This document shows, piece after piece, positions 31,821 through 40,077 of a stretch of DNA of 64,000 nucleotides. The translations under genes and the position numbers were made by a program. Numbering within the stretch: the first letter of the stretch is position 1; each line of letters begins with the position of its first letter. Below the pieces are notes generated by a model. It was given only the letters and a program-made list of their open reading frames with translations, searched no databases and was not told where the DNA came from. This stretch comes from Rikenellaceae bacterium. Its GTDB lineage: Bacteria > Bacteroidota > Bacteroidia > Bacteroidales > UBA932. The stretch spans positions 62,001-126,000 of the forward strand of contig DPKJ01000005.1 of NCBI GenBank assembly GCA_003542575.1, given 5' to 3'.

Positions 31821-34499
31821 TTAATGAGCCTCCAGCCAGTTTTCACCGTAACGGCAATCTACGGTAAGCGGTACCGAGAGTTCAATAACTCCCTCCATCT
31901 CTCTTTTTACTATAGTTGCAAGCCTCTCCTCTTCTCCGGGATATACGTCAAAGACAAGCTCATCATGTACCTGGAGAACCATTTTGCTTGAGAGTCTGTT
32001 TTGACTTATCTTTTCAAAAACCCTTATCATCGCAACCTTTATAATATCTGCAGCACTTCCCTGGATTGGTGCATTTACAGCGTTTCTCTCTGCAAGCCCT
32101 CTTACAGTAGGGTTCTTTGAGTTTATGTCAGGCAGATACCTTTTTCTTCCATAAAGGGTTGTAACATATCCAATCTCTTTTGCTGATTGAATCATTTGAT
32201 TCATATAGTTTTCAACCTGCGGATAGCTTGAAAAGTATCCCTCAATCAGCTGCTTTGCCTCTTGCCTGGGTATACCAAGCCTTTGAGATAGGCCAAAGGC
32301 AGAGATCCCGTAAATAATTCCGAAATTGGCCACCTTTGCTCTATTTCTCTGTTCTCTTGTAAGTTGATCTTCAGGCACTCCGAATATCTTTGACGCAGTT
32401 GCTGCGTGAATGTCTTTTCCTGCCCTGAATGCTTCAATAAATAGTGAATCTCCGCTCATATGTGCCATTAGTCTCAACTCTATCTGTGAGTAATCGGCAG
32501 ACATAATCAAACCGTTTTCAAAAGAGGGTACAAATGCTTTTCTTATCTCTCTTCCTCTTTCGGTTCTGATTGGAATATTTTGAAGATTTGGTCTTACAGA
32601 ACTCAAACGGCCTGTTGCAGTAAGTGACTGGTTGTAGGTTGTGTGAATCTTGCCTGTATCAGGTTGAATCAGGGTAGGCAGAGGGTCGATGTATGTTGAG
32701 AGCAGTTTTTTAAGATTTCGGAAGTCCAGAATTTTTGAAATTACAGGGTGAAAATCAATTAGTTCAGAGAGAGTCTCTTCGTCTGTGGAGTAATTTTTCT
32801 TACTTGTCTTTTTAGCATCTTTAACAAGCTTCAGTTTTTCATAGAGCAATATGCCGAGTTGCTTTGGAGAGGAGAGATTAAGTGATTGATCTCCTGCTAT
32901 TTCTCTGACAGATATCTCTGTTGTATTAAGTTCTTCTGTCAGTTGAAGACTGTATTCGGCAAGCATTTTTCTGTCGATTTTTATGCCTTGGTGCTCCATA
33001 TCTGCCAATACCTCAATAAGTGGCATTTCGATTGTTTCGTATAGAGGCAATAAATCTCCGGATTTTATTTCGGGTAAAAGTTTTTCGTACAGAGGAACCA
33101 TCAGTGATGCCTCGGCAAAGGCTTTTTCTAGCATTGCTTTATTGTCATGTGAAGAATCACTGAATAGGTCTCTTGGCTGAACATCTTCATCCTCATCAAA
33201 TTCATGGTCAAGATAGCTTTTAGCCAGGATCTCTATTTTATGCGATCTCTCCGGCATTAAAAGATAGTGCATGAGCTCAATATCTGCAAAATAGCCTTTT
33301 AGGTTTATCCTGTATTGCTTTAAGAAGTTTATTATCTGCTTAATTTCGTAACCGCACTTAGTAATACTGCTGTTTTCCAGCAACTCTTCTGCAGCTGCTA
33401 TCTCTTTGCTTTCAGAAGGGATAAACTGACAAACATAACCATCTGCTGCAATAACAAGGCTATTTTCAAATAATTTTATCCCCACCTGAGAACTCTTCTC
33501 TGCAACACTTTTTAATGTATTAATATCGGTGAGTTTTTGCTCTGCTTTTGCTTTTTTAATTTTTGGTTGCTCAAAAGTGTTAATTGAACCGGGAAGGCAA
33601 TTTGAAGATGGTGAGAAGCAGAATAGGCTCTCTAACTGTGGTAACATTCTAATAAGAGATCCAAATTCATAATTGCCGAAAAGACTTTTTATTTTTTGAA
33701 AATCAGGTGTTTCAAGCTTCAGGCTCTCTTCATTCCAACCGATTTGAACATTTGTTTCAATGGTAACAAGCTTTTTGCTAAGATCTATGTGTTGTTTAGC
33801 ATCTTCGAATGCCAATCTTTGCTTTTCGGGGAGCTCACCAAGAGAGTTGTAAATGTTATCTACTGACTTGTATTTATTTATAAGTTTTTTGGAGCTAACT
33901 TCGCCGATACCTCTCACTCCCGGTATATTATCAGAGCTATCACCCCAGATTGTCAGGATGTCAATGACCTGTTTAGGGTCTTCAATATCGTATGTTTTAC
34001 AGATGTCATCTTTTGTTAGAATTTCAGCTTCACCACCATTTTTACCGGGCTTGTACTGAAAAACCGAATCCGAAACGAGTTGGCCATAATCCTTATCCGG
34101 TGTTACCATATAGACGCTGAATCCTTCCTGTGAGGCTTTTAACGCAATAGTGCCAATAACATCATCGGCCTCAAATCCCTCTTTCATCAAAACGGGTACC
34201 GAAATTGCCTCCATCATCTCTATCAAAGGCTCCAAAGCTGATTTTATCTGTTCCGGTGTCTCACTTCTGTTGGCCTTGTATTCGGGGAACATCTCATGAC
34301 GGAATGTTTTTGCAGGAGGATCAAATGCCACTGCAAAATGTGTTGGTCTCTCTTTTACAAGAAGTTCCAGGATTGTTTTTGTGAACCCGAAGAGAATTGA
34401 TGTATCTGTTCCCTTTGAGTTAACCATAGGCCTTCGCAGGAAAGCGTAGTAAGACCTAAAGATTAGGGCGTGCCCATCTATCAGGAGAAGTTTTTTCAT
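31821..34499 (-). CDS. polA: DNA polymerase I with a probably inactive proofreading domain
   Basis: Repair and Okazaki-fragment polymerase. Start at the ATG at 34499 (MKKLLLIDGHALIFRSYYAF), giving 892 residues and leaving the queD stop 7 bases upstream; the longer frame from 34520 overlaps queD. The 5'-3' exonuclease is at about 1-290. The polymerase has motif A SADYSQIELR, motif B REQRNRAKVANFGIIYG and motif C QVHDELVFDV. In the 3'-5' exonuclease region (about 320-480) the DTE motif of E. coli is replaced by IKLFENS, NLKYD by GYEIKQ, and the Exo III aspartate by AFAEAS, so proofreading metal binding appears lost. Confidence 0.96.
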   Translation of the reverse strand: MKKLLLIDGHALIFRSYYAFLRRPMVNSKGTDTSILFGFTKTILELLVKERPTHFAVAFDPPAKTFRHEMFPEYKANRSETPEQIKSALEPLIEMMEAISVPVLMKEGFEADDVIGTIALKASQEGFSVYMVTPDKDYGQLVSDSVFQYKPGKNGGEAEILTKDDICKTYDIEDPKQVIDILTIWGDSSDNIPGVRGIGEVSSKKLINKYKSVDNIYNSLGELPEKQRLAFEDAKQHIDLSKKLVTIETNVQIGWNEESLKLETPDFQKIKSLFGNYEFGSLIRMLPQLESLFCFSPSSNCLPGSINTFEQPKIKKAKAEQKLTDINTLKSVAEKSSQVGIKLFENSLVIAADGYVCQFIPSESKEIAAAEELLENSSITKCGYEIKQIINFLKQYRINLKGYFADIELMHYLLMPERSHKIEILAKSYLDHEFDEDEDVQPRDLFSDSSHDNKAMLEKAFAEASLMVPLYEKLLPEIKSGDLLPLYETIEMPLIEVLADMEHQGIKIDRKMLAEYSLQLTEELNTTEISVREIAGDQSLNLSSPKQLGILLYEKLKLVKDAKKTSKKNYSTDEETLSELIDFHPVISKILDFRNLKKLLSTYIDPLPTLIQPDTGKIHTTYNQSLTATGRLSSVRPNLQNIPIRTERGREIRKAFVPSFENGLIMSADYSQIELRLMAHMSGDSLFIEAFRAGKDIHAATASKIFGVPEDQLTREQRNRAKVANFGIIYGISAFGLSQRLGIPRQEAKQLIEGYFSSYPQVENYMNQMIQSAKEIGYVTTLYGRKRYLPDINSKNPTVRGLAERNAVNAPIQGSAADIIKVAMIRVFEKISQNRLSSKMVLQVHDELVFDVYPGEEERLATIVKREMEGVIELSVPLTVDCRYGENWLEAH

Positions 34500-34506
34500 C
34501 TCTGAA

Positions 34507-34950
34507 TTATTGATTGTCATCTGCTATCCACTCTACAAACGAAGTGGGGGTTTCATACAATTTTACCGAAAATAACCTTACATCTGAAGGAAGATTTCCT
34601 TCTATGGCATGAGCAAAATAGAGTGCCAGATTTTCGCATGTAGGCTGAAAATCAACCACTACTACATTTGAATAGGCCGCTGCAATCTCTTCTACCAGTG
34701 CAGAGTCGTTTCTTAATATTAAAGCGTGGTCAAACGGCTCAATAATTGCTTGGTTGACAATCTTTTTGAGTTCTGAAAAATCCATCACCATACCCGACTT
34801 AGGGTGATTTGGAGATTCGTTGGGTTTGCCTTTGATTGTTACAAACAGTCTGTATGAGTGACCGTGTATGTGTCTGCACTTACCATCGTAATCCTGCAGA
34901 GCATGTGCCCCCTCAAATCTGAACTCCTTGGTTACTCTTATAATTGACAT
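34507..34950 (-). CDS. queD: 6-carboxy-5,6,7,8-tetrahydropterin synthase QueD
   Basis: Converts 7,8-dihydroneopterin triphosphate to 6-carboxytetrahydropterin in queuosine (7-deazaguanine) synthesis. The 147 residues contain the zinc histidines in FEGAHAL and HIHGHSY, and the catalytic cysteine in YDGKCRHIHGH. The mid-protein MVMDFSELKKIV and the C-terminal LYETPTSFVEW are family hallmarks. queC, queE and queF are not in the window. First gene of a likely queD-polA-sigma-rsmG operon. Confidence 0.93.
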   Translation of the reverse strand: MSIIRVTKEFRFEGAHALQDYDGKCRHIHGHSYRLFVTIKGKPNESPNHPKSGMVMDFSELKKIVNQAIIEPFDHALILRNDSALVEEIAAAYSNVVVVDFQPTCENLALYFAHAIEGNLPSDVRLFSVKLYETPTSFVEWIADDNQ

Positions 34951-34960
34951 GCTTTTTTTG

Positions 34961-34968
34961 CAAAAGTA
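34961..34968 (-). promoter_or_regulatory. -7 element of the queD operon
   Basis: TACTTTTG on the minus strand matches TAnnTTTG, 10 bases before the queD ATG. Spacing would give a very short leader, and no TTTG is found at the right distance, so this is tentative. Confidence 0.4.
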
Positions 34969-35083
34969 TTAATATTTTTTATAAACTGAGAGGAAAAGGG
35001 AGTTACTAATCTTAATTATTAAAAGAATAATTCGGCTACTTAATTATAGTTTGTAATAAAAATAATAACAAATAGAATTAAAA

Positions 35084-35114
35084 TTTGATTTTCTCTTACA
35101 ATTCAGTATTTTTG
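35084..35114 (+). promoter_or_regulatory. Promoter of the PLP aminotransferase gene
   Basis: TTTG (35084-35087), 19 bases, TATTTTTG (35107-35114): an exact match. Start near 35121, 12 bases before the ATG. Confidence 0.8.
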
Positions 35115-35132
35115 TAAAAATTAATCCAGGTT

Positions 35133-36350
35133 ATGGCAATAAACATTCAGAACATTTTATCGGACAACGCAAAAAGTATGAGAAGATCTGCTATCAGAGA
35201 TCTTTTAAGCGTTGCCAACAGGCCGGAGGTGATTTCATTTGCCGGTGGTTTCCCAAATCCGGACACCTTTCCGGTTGAGGATTTAAAAGAGATTATGATG
35301 GAGGTTTTAACGAATGAGAGCACCTCTGCTTTACAGTACGGACCAACTGAAGGTAATGGTAAGCTAAGGGAGATTCTTGCTCAGAGATACCGCGAGCAAG
35401 GGCTCGACATCACTAAGGACAATGTTATGATTACAACATCGTCTCAGCAGGCAATAGACCTGACATCCAGAATATTTATAAGCCCCGGCGATACCATAGT
35501 ATGCGGGCTGCCTTCATACCTGGGAGCACTTCAGTCATTCTGGTCATATCAGGCAAAACCTATAGGCGTTGAAAAGGATGAGGAGCTGGAAACGGTTATC
35601 AGAACACTTATTGCCAGTGGAAGAAAACCAAAATTCATATATACGATTCCTGATTTCCAAAACCCTTCAGGGGTTACAATGAACCTTAATCAGAGAAAAA
35701 TGGTTCTTAATGTAGCCAAAAAATATGATCTTCTGATAATTGAAGACAGTCCATACAGAGAGGTGCGTTTCGAAGGAGAGGCTCAACCGCTTATGTATTC
35801 CATGGATAACGAAAGGGTGATGCTTTTTGGAACTCTGTCAAAAACTGTTCTTCCGGGATTCCGCATAGGATGGATAATTGCTCCTGTTAATATAATTGAC
35901 AGACTTGTGGTAGCCAAGCAGTCGGCAGACCTTTGTACACCGGTGTTTGATCAGGCTGTTATAACCAAATACTTTGAAAAGGGATACTTTGAAAAGAATC
36001 TCAGCAAAACAATAGACCTCTACAGGAATAAGCGTAACCACATGCTTGCCTGCTTCGAGAAATATATGCCAGAAGGTGTAACCTGGACAAAACCGGAAGG
36101 TGGTCTTTTCCTTTTTGTTACTCTTCCTGAGGGTTATGATTCGGCAGTGCTTTTTAATGAGGCTATTAAAGAAAATGTTGCATTTGTAATAGGGGAGGCT
36201 TTCCACTGTGACGGATCAGGCAAAAATACAATGAGAATTAACTTTTCATTCATGAATGAGGAGAGAACAGAAGAGGGTGTTAAGAGACTTGCAAGGGCAA
36301 TTGAAAAGATGTTTCAACAATCTCAGATAGAGTCGCCAACATCGTTCTGA
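35133..36350 (+). CDS. Class I/II PLP-dependent aminotransferase (2-aminoadipate/MocR-like type)
   Basis: The 405-residue fold-type I aminotransferase has ISFAGGFPNPDTFPVEDLKE and LQYGPTEGNGKLREILAQR at the N terminus, as in LysN-type 2-aminoadipate and broad-range aminotransferases. The PLP lysine is in FGTLSKTVLPGFRIGW and the carboxylate arginine in NTMRINFSF. There is no DNA-binding domain, so it is an enzyme, not a MocR regulator. Substrate is not predictable; broad-specificity aromatic or branched-chain transamination is typical. Its stop codon abuts the fecE stop with no base between. Confidence 0.88.
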   Translation: MAINIQNILSDNAKSMRRSAIRDLLSVANRPEVISFAGGFPNPDTFPVEDLKEIMMEVLTNESTSALQYGPTEGNGKLREILAQRYREQGLDITKDNVMITTSSQQAIDLTSRIFISPGDTIVCGLPSYLGALQSFWSYQAKPIGVEKDEELETVIRTLIASGRKPKFIYTIPDFQNPSGVTMNLNQRKMVLNVAKKYDLLIIEDSPYREVRFEGEAQPLMYSMDNERVMLFGTLSKTVLPGFRIGWIIAPVNIIDRLVVAKQSADLCTPVFDQAVITKYFEKGYFEKNLSKTIDLYRNKRNHMLACFEKYMPEGVTWTKPEGGLFLFVTLPEGYDSAVLFNEAIKENVAFVIGEAFHCDGSGKNTMRINFSFMNEERTEEGVKRLARAIEKMFQQSQIESPTSF

Positions 36351-37124
36351 TTAGAGAAAAGTAAATAATTTAGCATCAAATTTAAGAGAAGAGTCTTTGA
36401 ACATTTTGTCAAAGGCTCTTTTTTCAATCAGTTCATCGGGTGTTCCCTCAATAAAGCTATCGTGACCCATTACCCAGATTTTGTCACACAACTTTATGGC
36501 CTGCAGCAGATCGTGAGTAGAAAAGATAATAGTTTTTTCCTCTTTAGACGCAATCTCCTTTAGAAGTTTTACTGTCGTAATTCTGTTCGCAATATCCAGA
36601 AAGGCTGTTGGTTCGTCCAGTAACATTATCTTACTGTTCTGAACAAGACTTCTGGCAATTGCTGCTCTCTGAAATTCGCCATCACTGAGCATAGAGCTGT
36701 CTCTGGAAATAAATTCAGCTAGTCCTACTTTTACAATTGTCGAATTCACAAATTCTCTTTCGTGATTATCGATTATTCCCAGCCAGTTTGATCTGTTGTA
36801 ACACCCTGCTGCAACCATATCGAAAAGGGAGAGATTTTTTGTTTTTGGACTTTGTGATGGGACGTATGATATTTTAATTGAGAGTTCTCCCGGAGTATAA
36901 CTATTGACATTCTCTCCATCAATTGTTATAACTCCTCCGTGATATTTGAGAATTCCTGAAACAGATCTCAGGAGTGTGCTTTTGCCCATTCCGTTTGCAC
37001 CCACAATAGCAATCATCTCTCCGCTTTTTGCAGTTGCATTAATGGCCGAATAAATCACTCTGTCGTAACCCAGGGATACGTTCTGCAGCTCAAGTACATT
37101 ATTTATATCTTTTTCCCGGCTCAT
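36351..37124 (-). CDS. ABC transporter ATP-binding protein (FecE/BtuD family)
   Basis: Cytosolic ATPase of an iron-siderophore, heme or cobalamin importer. The 257 residues run from the ATG at 37124 (the frame extends to a TTG at 37133 that overlaps the permease gene). Walker A is GANGMGKST, the signature is MLSDGEFQRAAIARSL, Walker B is IMLLDEPTAFLD and the switch histidine is in IFSTHDL. It pairs with the permease encoded immediately upstream; no substrate-binding protein is present, so the cargo cannot be named. Confidence 0.93.
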   Translation of the reverse strand: MSREKDINNVLELQNVSLGYDRVIYSAINATAKSGEMIAIVGANGMGKSTLLRSVSGILKYHGGVITIDGENVNSYTPGELSIKISYVPSQSPKTKNLSLFDMVAAGCYNRSNWLGIIDNHEREFVNSTIVKVGLAEFISRDSSMLSDGEFQRAAIARSLVQNSKIMLLDEPTAFLDIANRITTVKLLKEIASKEEKTIIFSTHDLLQAIKLCDKIWVMGHDSFIEGTPDELIEKRAFDKMFKDSSLKFDAKLFTFL

Positions 37125-37125
37125 A

Positions 37126-38148
37126 CTATACAAATCTGCTTTTTAATACTATTAACAGAATTATGGGAACACCAATCAGTGCACTGACAGTGTTGATTGG
37201 AATTACACCGGGTTGTCCCGGAAGCTGGGCTATTGTGTCTGCAAAAACCATAATTACTGCTCCAAGAAGTGCTGCTGAAGGCAAAAGCACTTTATGGTCA
37301 GCATTTCTGAACAACATTCTTGCAATATGTGGAACAGCAATTCCTATAAAACCAATTGGGCCGCAAAATGCTGTTACACTGCCTGCGAGTAATGTGGTTG
37401 CAATGAGTATCCGCTTTCTTGTATTCTCAAGATTTACTCCAAGACTTCTGGCGTATGCCTCTCCCATTAACAAGGCATTAAGGTCTTTAATGTTGTAAAC
37501 TGACAGAGCTAAACCGGCAAGCACCAGCGAAAAAAGAACCCAGATCTGGGCAGGATTTAACCCGGAAAAACTCCCCATTGTCCACAATACAAATACCTTA
37601 AGGGCAGAAGACGAAGAGAGGTACTGCATAAGAGAGATGATTGCACTAACGACGCTGCCGAGCATAATTCCAAATATGAGCAGCGATGTGTTATCTCTAA
37701 GTTTGGAAGAGACCATCAGTAAAAGGATTGTTACTGCAAAGGCCCCGAGCCATGCAGCAGCAGCAGTACCGACCGATGCAAGCAATGATGATGTCAGTGT
37801 TATTCCAAATGCCGAAAATCCCATTACAAATATTGCTACACCCAGTCCTGCACCGGAACTTATTCCGAGGATAAAAGGATCTGCAAGAGGATTCCTGAAA
37901 AGAGTCTGCATCTGCAAACCACACACAGATAGTGCCACACCCGATAGGATGGCTGTAATGACTTTTGGAATACGATATGGGATCATTATGTCCTGAACAA
38001 ACTTTGAGGTATTTTCTCCTGTGAAAAAATTTAATATCTCCTTAAAAGGGACTATAACCGACCCTAGTGTGAGGTTCAGTAAGACGAAAATTATCAAAGA
38101 GATGAATATGAAAATATACCATCCCAAATATGAAGGCTTTATGCTCAA
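37126..38148 (-). CDS. ABC transporter permease (FecCD/BtuC family)
   Basis: The 340-residue inner-membrane permease has about ten membrane segments. It carries the FecCD signatures RNPLADPFILGISSGAGLGV and IGFIGIAVPHIARMLF. The start is a TTG at 38148: an in-frame stop lies directly upstream and the next Met is after the first membrane helix, so TTG is required for a full-length protein. It probably works with the adjoining ATPase to take up iron chelates, heme or vitamin B12. No riboswitch is seen in the 107-base upstream gap. Confidence 0.93.
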   Translation of the reverse strand: MSIKPSYLGWYIFIFISLIIFVLLNLTLGSVIVPFKEILNFFTGENTSKFVQDIMIPYRIPKVITAILSGVALSVCGLQMQTLFRNPLADPFILGISSGAGLGVAIFVMGFSAFGITLTSSLLASVGTAAAAWLGAFAVTILLLMVSSKLRDNTSLLIFGIMLGSVVSAIISLMQYLSSSSALKVFVLWTMGSFSGLNPAQIWVLFSLVLAGLALSVYNIKDLNALLMGEAYARSLGVNLENTRKRILIATTLLAGSVTAFCGPIGFIGIAVPHIARMLFRNADHKVLLPSAALLGAVIMVFADTIAQLPGQPGVIPINTVSALIGVPIILLIVLKSRFV

Positions 38149-38214
38149 TTATATATCCTTTGAGGCCTCTAAGATAATGCAAAAAAAGATAAATGTGTTT
38201 TATTTTTATTTTAG

Positions 38215-38222
38215 TAATTTTG
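38215..38222 (+). promoter_or_regulatory. -7 element for tpiA
   Basis: TAATTTTG matches TAnnTTTG exactly, 33 bases before the tpiA ATG. The -33 position has no clear TTTG. Confidence 0.45.
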
Positions 38223-38255
38223 CAGCCTCCGTTAATTAACTAAAAGAAAAAATCG

Positions 38256-39014
38256 ATGAGAAAGAAAATTGTAGCAGGTAACTGGAAGATGAATACCTCC
38301 ATTGCTGAGGGAATACTTCTGGCAAAACAGATAAACTTTTTAACAAAAGAACTAGAAACAGAAGTAGAGGTTATTATCGCACCTCCCTATACACATTTGG
38401 CCGGCATAGCCTCACTTTTAAAGCAGGAGGCTTCCAGGGTATCATTATCAGCTCAAAATTGCGCAGATCAGTTATCGGGTGCATATACAGGTGAGGTTTC
38501 TGTCAAAATGCTTGAAGATGTTGGATGTAAATATGTTATAATAGGCCATTCAGAAAGAAGAGAGTATTACGGAGAGACAAACGAAATTCTGTTAAGGAAG
38601 ATTGAACTTGCCCTGGCGGCGGGGTTGAGCCCAATCTACTGTGTTGGTGAGAAACTTAATGAGAGAGAGGAGAACAGACACTTTGAGGTGGTAGCAGAGC
38701 AGATCAAAGAGGTGCTTTATAAACTAAAGGGCTTTGATATGAATAGAGTGGTTGTTGCATACGAACCGGTTTGGGCTATTGGAACAGGAAAAACTGCGAC
38801 ATCTGATCAGGCAGAAGAGATGCATGCATACATAAGAAGAGTTATCGGAAATAAATTTCCGACTCTTGCAGACGAAATTTCAATTCTTTACGGAGGTAGC
38901 TGCAAACCTTCAAATGCTGCCGAATTGTTCGGAAAAGAGAATGTGGATGGCGGACTTATTGGTGGAGCATCACTTTTGGCACAGGACTTTATTTCAATCA
39001 TCAAAGCTTTCTGA
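38256..39014 (+). CDS. tpiA: Triose-phosphate isomerase
   Basis: Interconverts dihydroxyacetone phosphate and glyceraldehyde 3-phosphate. The 252-residue TIM barrel has the active-site lysine in GNWKMN, the histidine in IGHSERR and the catalytic glutamate with the flexible loop in AYEPVWAIGTGKTA; YGGSCKP and GLIGGASL form the phosphate site. Complete and of normal length. It overlaps prmA by one base at TGATG. Confidence 0.98.
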   Translation: MRKKIVAGNWKMNTSIAEGILLAKQINFLTKELETEVEVIIAPPYTHLAGIASLLKQEASRVSLSAQNCADQLSGAYTGEVSVKMLEDVGCKYVIIGHSERREYYGETNEILLRKIELALAAGLSPIYCVGEKLNEREENRHFEVVAEQIKEVLYKLKGFDMNRVVVAYEPVWAIGTGKTATSDQAEEMHAYIRRVIGNKFPTLADEISILYGGSCKPSNAAELFGKENVDGGLIGGASLLAQDFISIIKAF

Positions 39015-39859
39015 TGAATTATACTGAGGTTTGTATAGAGATAACTCCCTTTTCAGAAGAGACTGCTGATCTTGTAGTAGCACATTTGTCAGAAATGGCT
39101 TTTGAAAGCTTTCTTACAGAAGGTAATTTGCTAAAATGCTATATAAGAGAGAATGAGTATTCGCCGGAAGCTGTGATATCACTCATTTCAGAATTTAAAA
39201 AAGCCGATTGTGTTATAAAGAGTTCAGCTAAGATTATTGAACATCAAAATTGGAACGCTTTATGGGAGAGTAATTTTACTCCAATAATTGTCGATGACAG
39301 ATGTATTATAAAGGCAAGTTTCCATAAAGATCTTCCTGACGCAAAATACACTATTATTATAGATCCCAAAATGGCATTCGGGACGGGCCATCACCAAACT
39401 ACACGATTGGTGATTGAAACCTTGCTTGAAATGGATGTGAAAAACAAAAGGGTGCTGGATATGGGTTGCGGAACCGGAATACTTGCCATACTTGGTGCGA
39501 AAATGGGAGCCGCAACTCCACTTGTTGCCATTGATATTGACGATATTGCAGTTGAATCGGCTATAGAAAATTCAATCAGAAACGGGTTGGATGGTAAGAT
39601 TAACGCAATTGAAGGCAATGCTAAGCTAATAATGAAATCATCTTTCGATATCATTCTTGCAAACATAAACAGGAATATAATCTTGTCTGATATAGAAACA
39701 TACTCAAATGGACTTAACTCTGGTGGCTATCTTGTTTTGAGTGGTTTTTACGAAGATGATTCTCAGCTAATCATCAGTGAGGCAAATAAGTTTGGGCTAA
39801 ACCCTGTTTTCAGCAGAAGTCTTGACAGCTGGGCAGTAATAAAAATGGTAAAAAAGTAA
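39014..39859 (+). CDS. prmA: Ribosomal protein L11 methyltransferase
   Basis: SAM-dependent enzyme that trimethylates ribosomal protein uL11. The 281 residues comprise an N-terminal substrate-binding domain (about 1-90), the family motif MAFGTGHHQTTRL and the SAM-binding motif VLDMGCGTGILAILGA. The N/P-rich active-site segment DIILANINRNI follows. Translationally coupled to tpiA by its overlapping stop/start. Confidence 0.95.
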   Translation: MNYTEVCIEITPFSEETADLVVAHLSEMAFESFLTEGNLLKCYIRENEYSPEAVISLISEFKKADCVIKSSAKIIEHQNWNALWESNFTPIIVDDRCIIKASFHKDLPDAKYTIIIDPKMAFGTGHHQTTRLVIETLLEMDVKNKRVLDMGCGTGILAILGAKMGAATPLVAIDIDDIAVESAIENSIRNGLDGKINAIEGNAKLIMKSSFDIILANINRNIILSDIETYSNGLNSGGYLVLSGFYEDDSQLIISEANKFGLNPVFSRSLDSWAVIKMVKK

Positions 39860-39878
39860 TATTTTTATCATTCAGACT

Positions 39879-39909
39879 ATTGCAGAAATAATTTTTTGTT
39901 ATACCTTTG
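39879..39909 (+). promoter_or_regulatory. Promoter of the tRNA-Leu gene
   Basis: ATTG (39879-39882), 19 bases, TACCTTTG (39902-39909). The -7 is exact and lies 15 bases before the tRNA 5' end. Confidence 0.6.
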
Positions 39910-39924
39910 CAGTCCTCAAAGAAA

Positions 39925-40006
39925 GCGGGCATGGCGTAATTGGTAGCCGCGCCAGACTTAGGATCTGGTGCCGAGAGGCGTGGGGGTTCGAGTCCCTTTG
40001 CCCGCA
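39925..40006 (+). tRNA. tRNA-Leu (anticodon UAG)
   Basis: The 82-base cloverleaf has acceptor stem GCGGGCA/TGCCCGC, D-loop with AATTGGTAG, and anticodon arm CCAGA-CTTAGGA-TCTGG giving anticodon TAG (decodes CUA and other CUN Leu codons). A long variable arm follows (tGCCgagaGGCg), as in class II tRNA-Leu, and a T arm GGGGG-TTCGAGT-CCCTT is present. The CCA end is not encoded. Confidence 0.95.
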
Positions 40007-40015
40007 CGAAAAAAT

Positions 40016-40046
40016 GGCAGATACCCTTTGGGATATCTGCCTTTTA
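40016..40046 (+). terminator. Terminator after tRNA-Leu
   Basis: Stem GGCAGATA-CCC/GGGATATCTGCC with one bulged base and a TTT loop (40016-40041), then TTTTA. Confidence 0.75.
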
Positions 40047-40077
40047 CTTATTAGTAAGATTTTGAAAAAAACATATT

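Noticed and set aside
34951..35132. preQ1 riboswitch before queD
   Set aside because: The -7 element lies only 10 bases before the ATG and no preQ1 aptamer-like segment is seen.
38149..38255. Cobalamin or other riboswitch before the FecCD-type importer
   Set aside because: The gap is only 107 bases, AT-rich and without the conserved B12-box or other known aptamer pattern.
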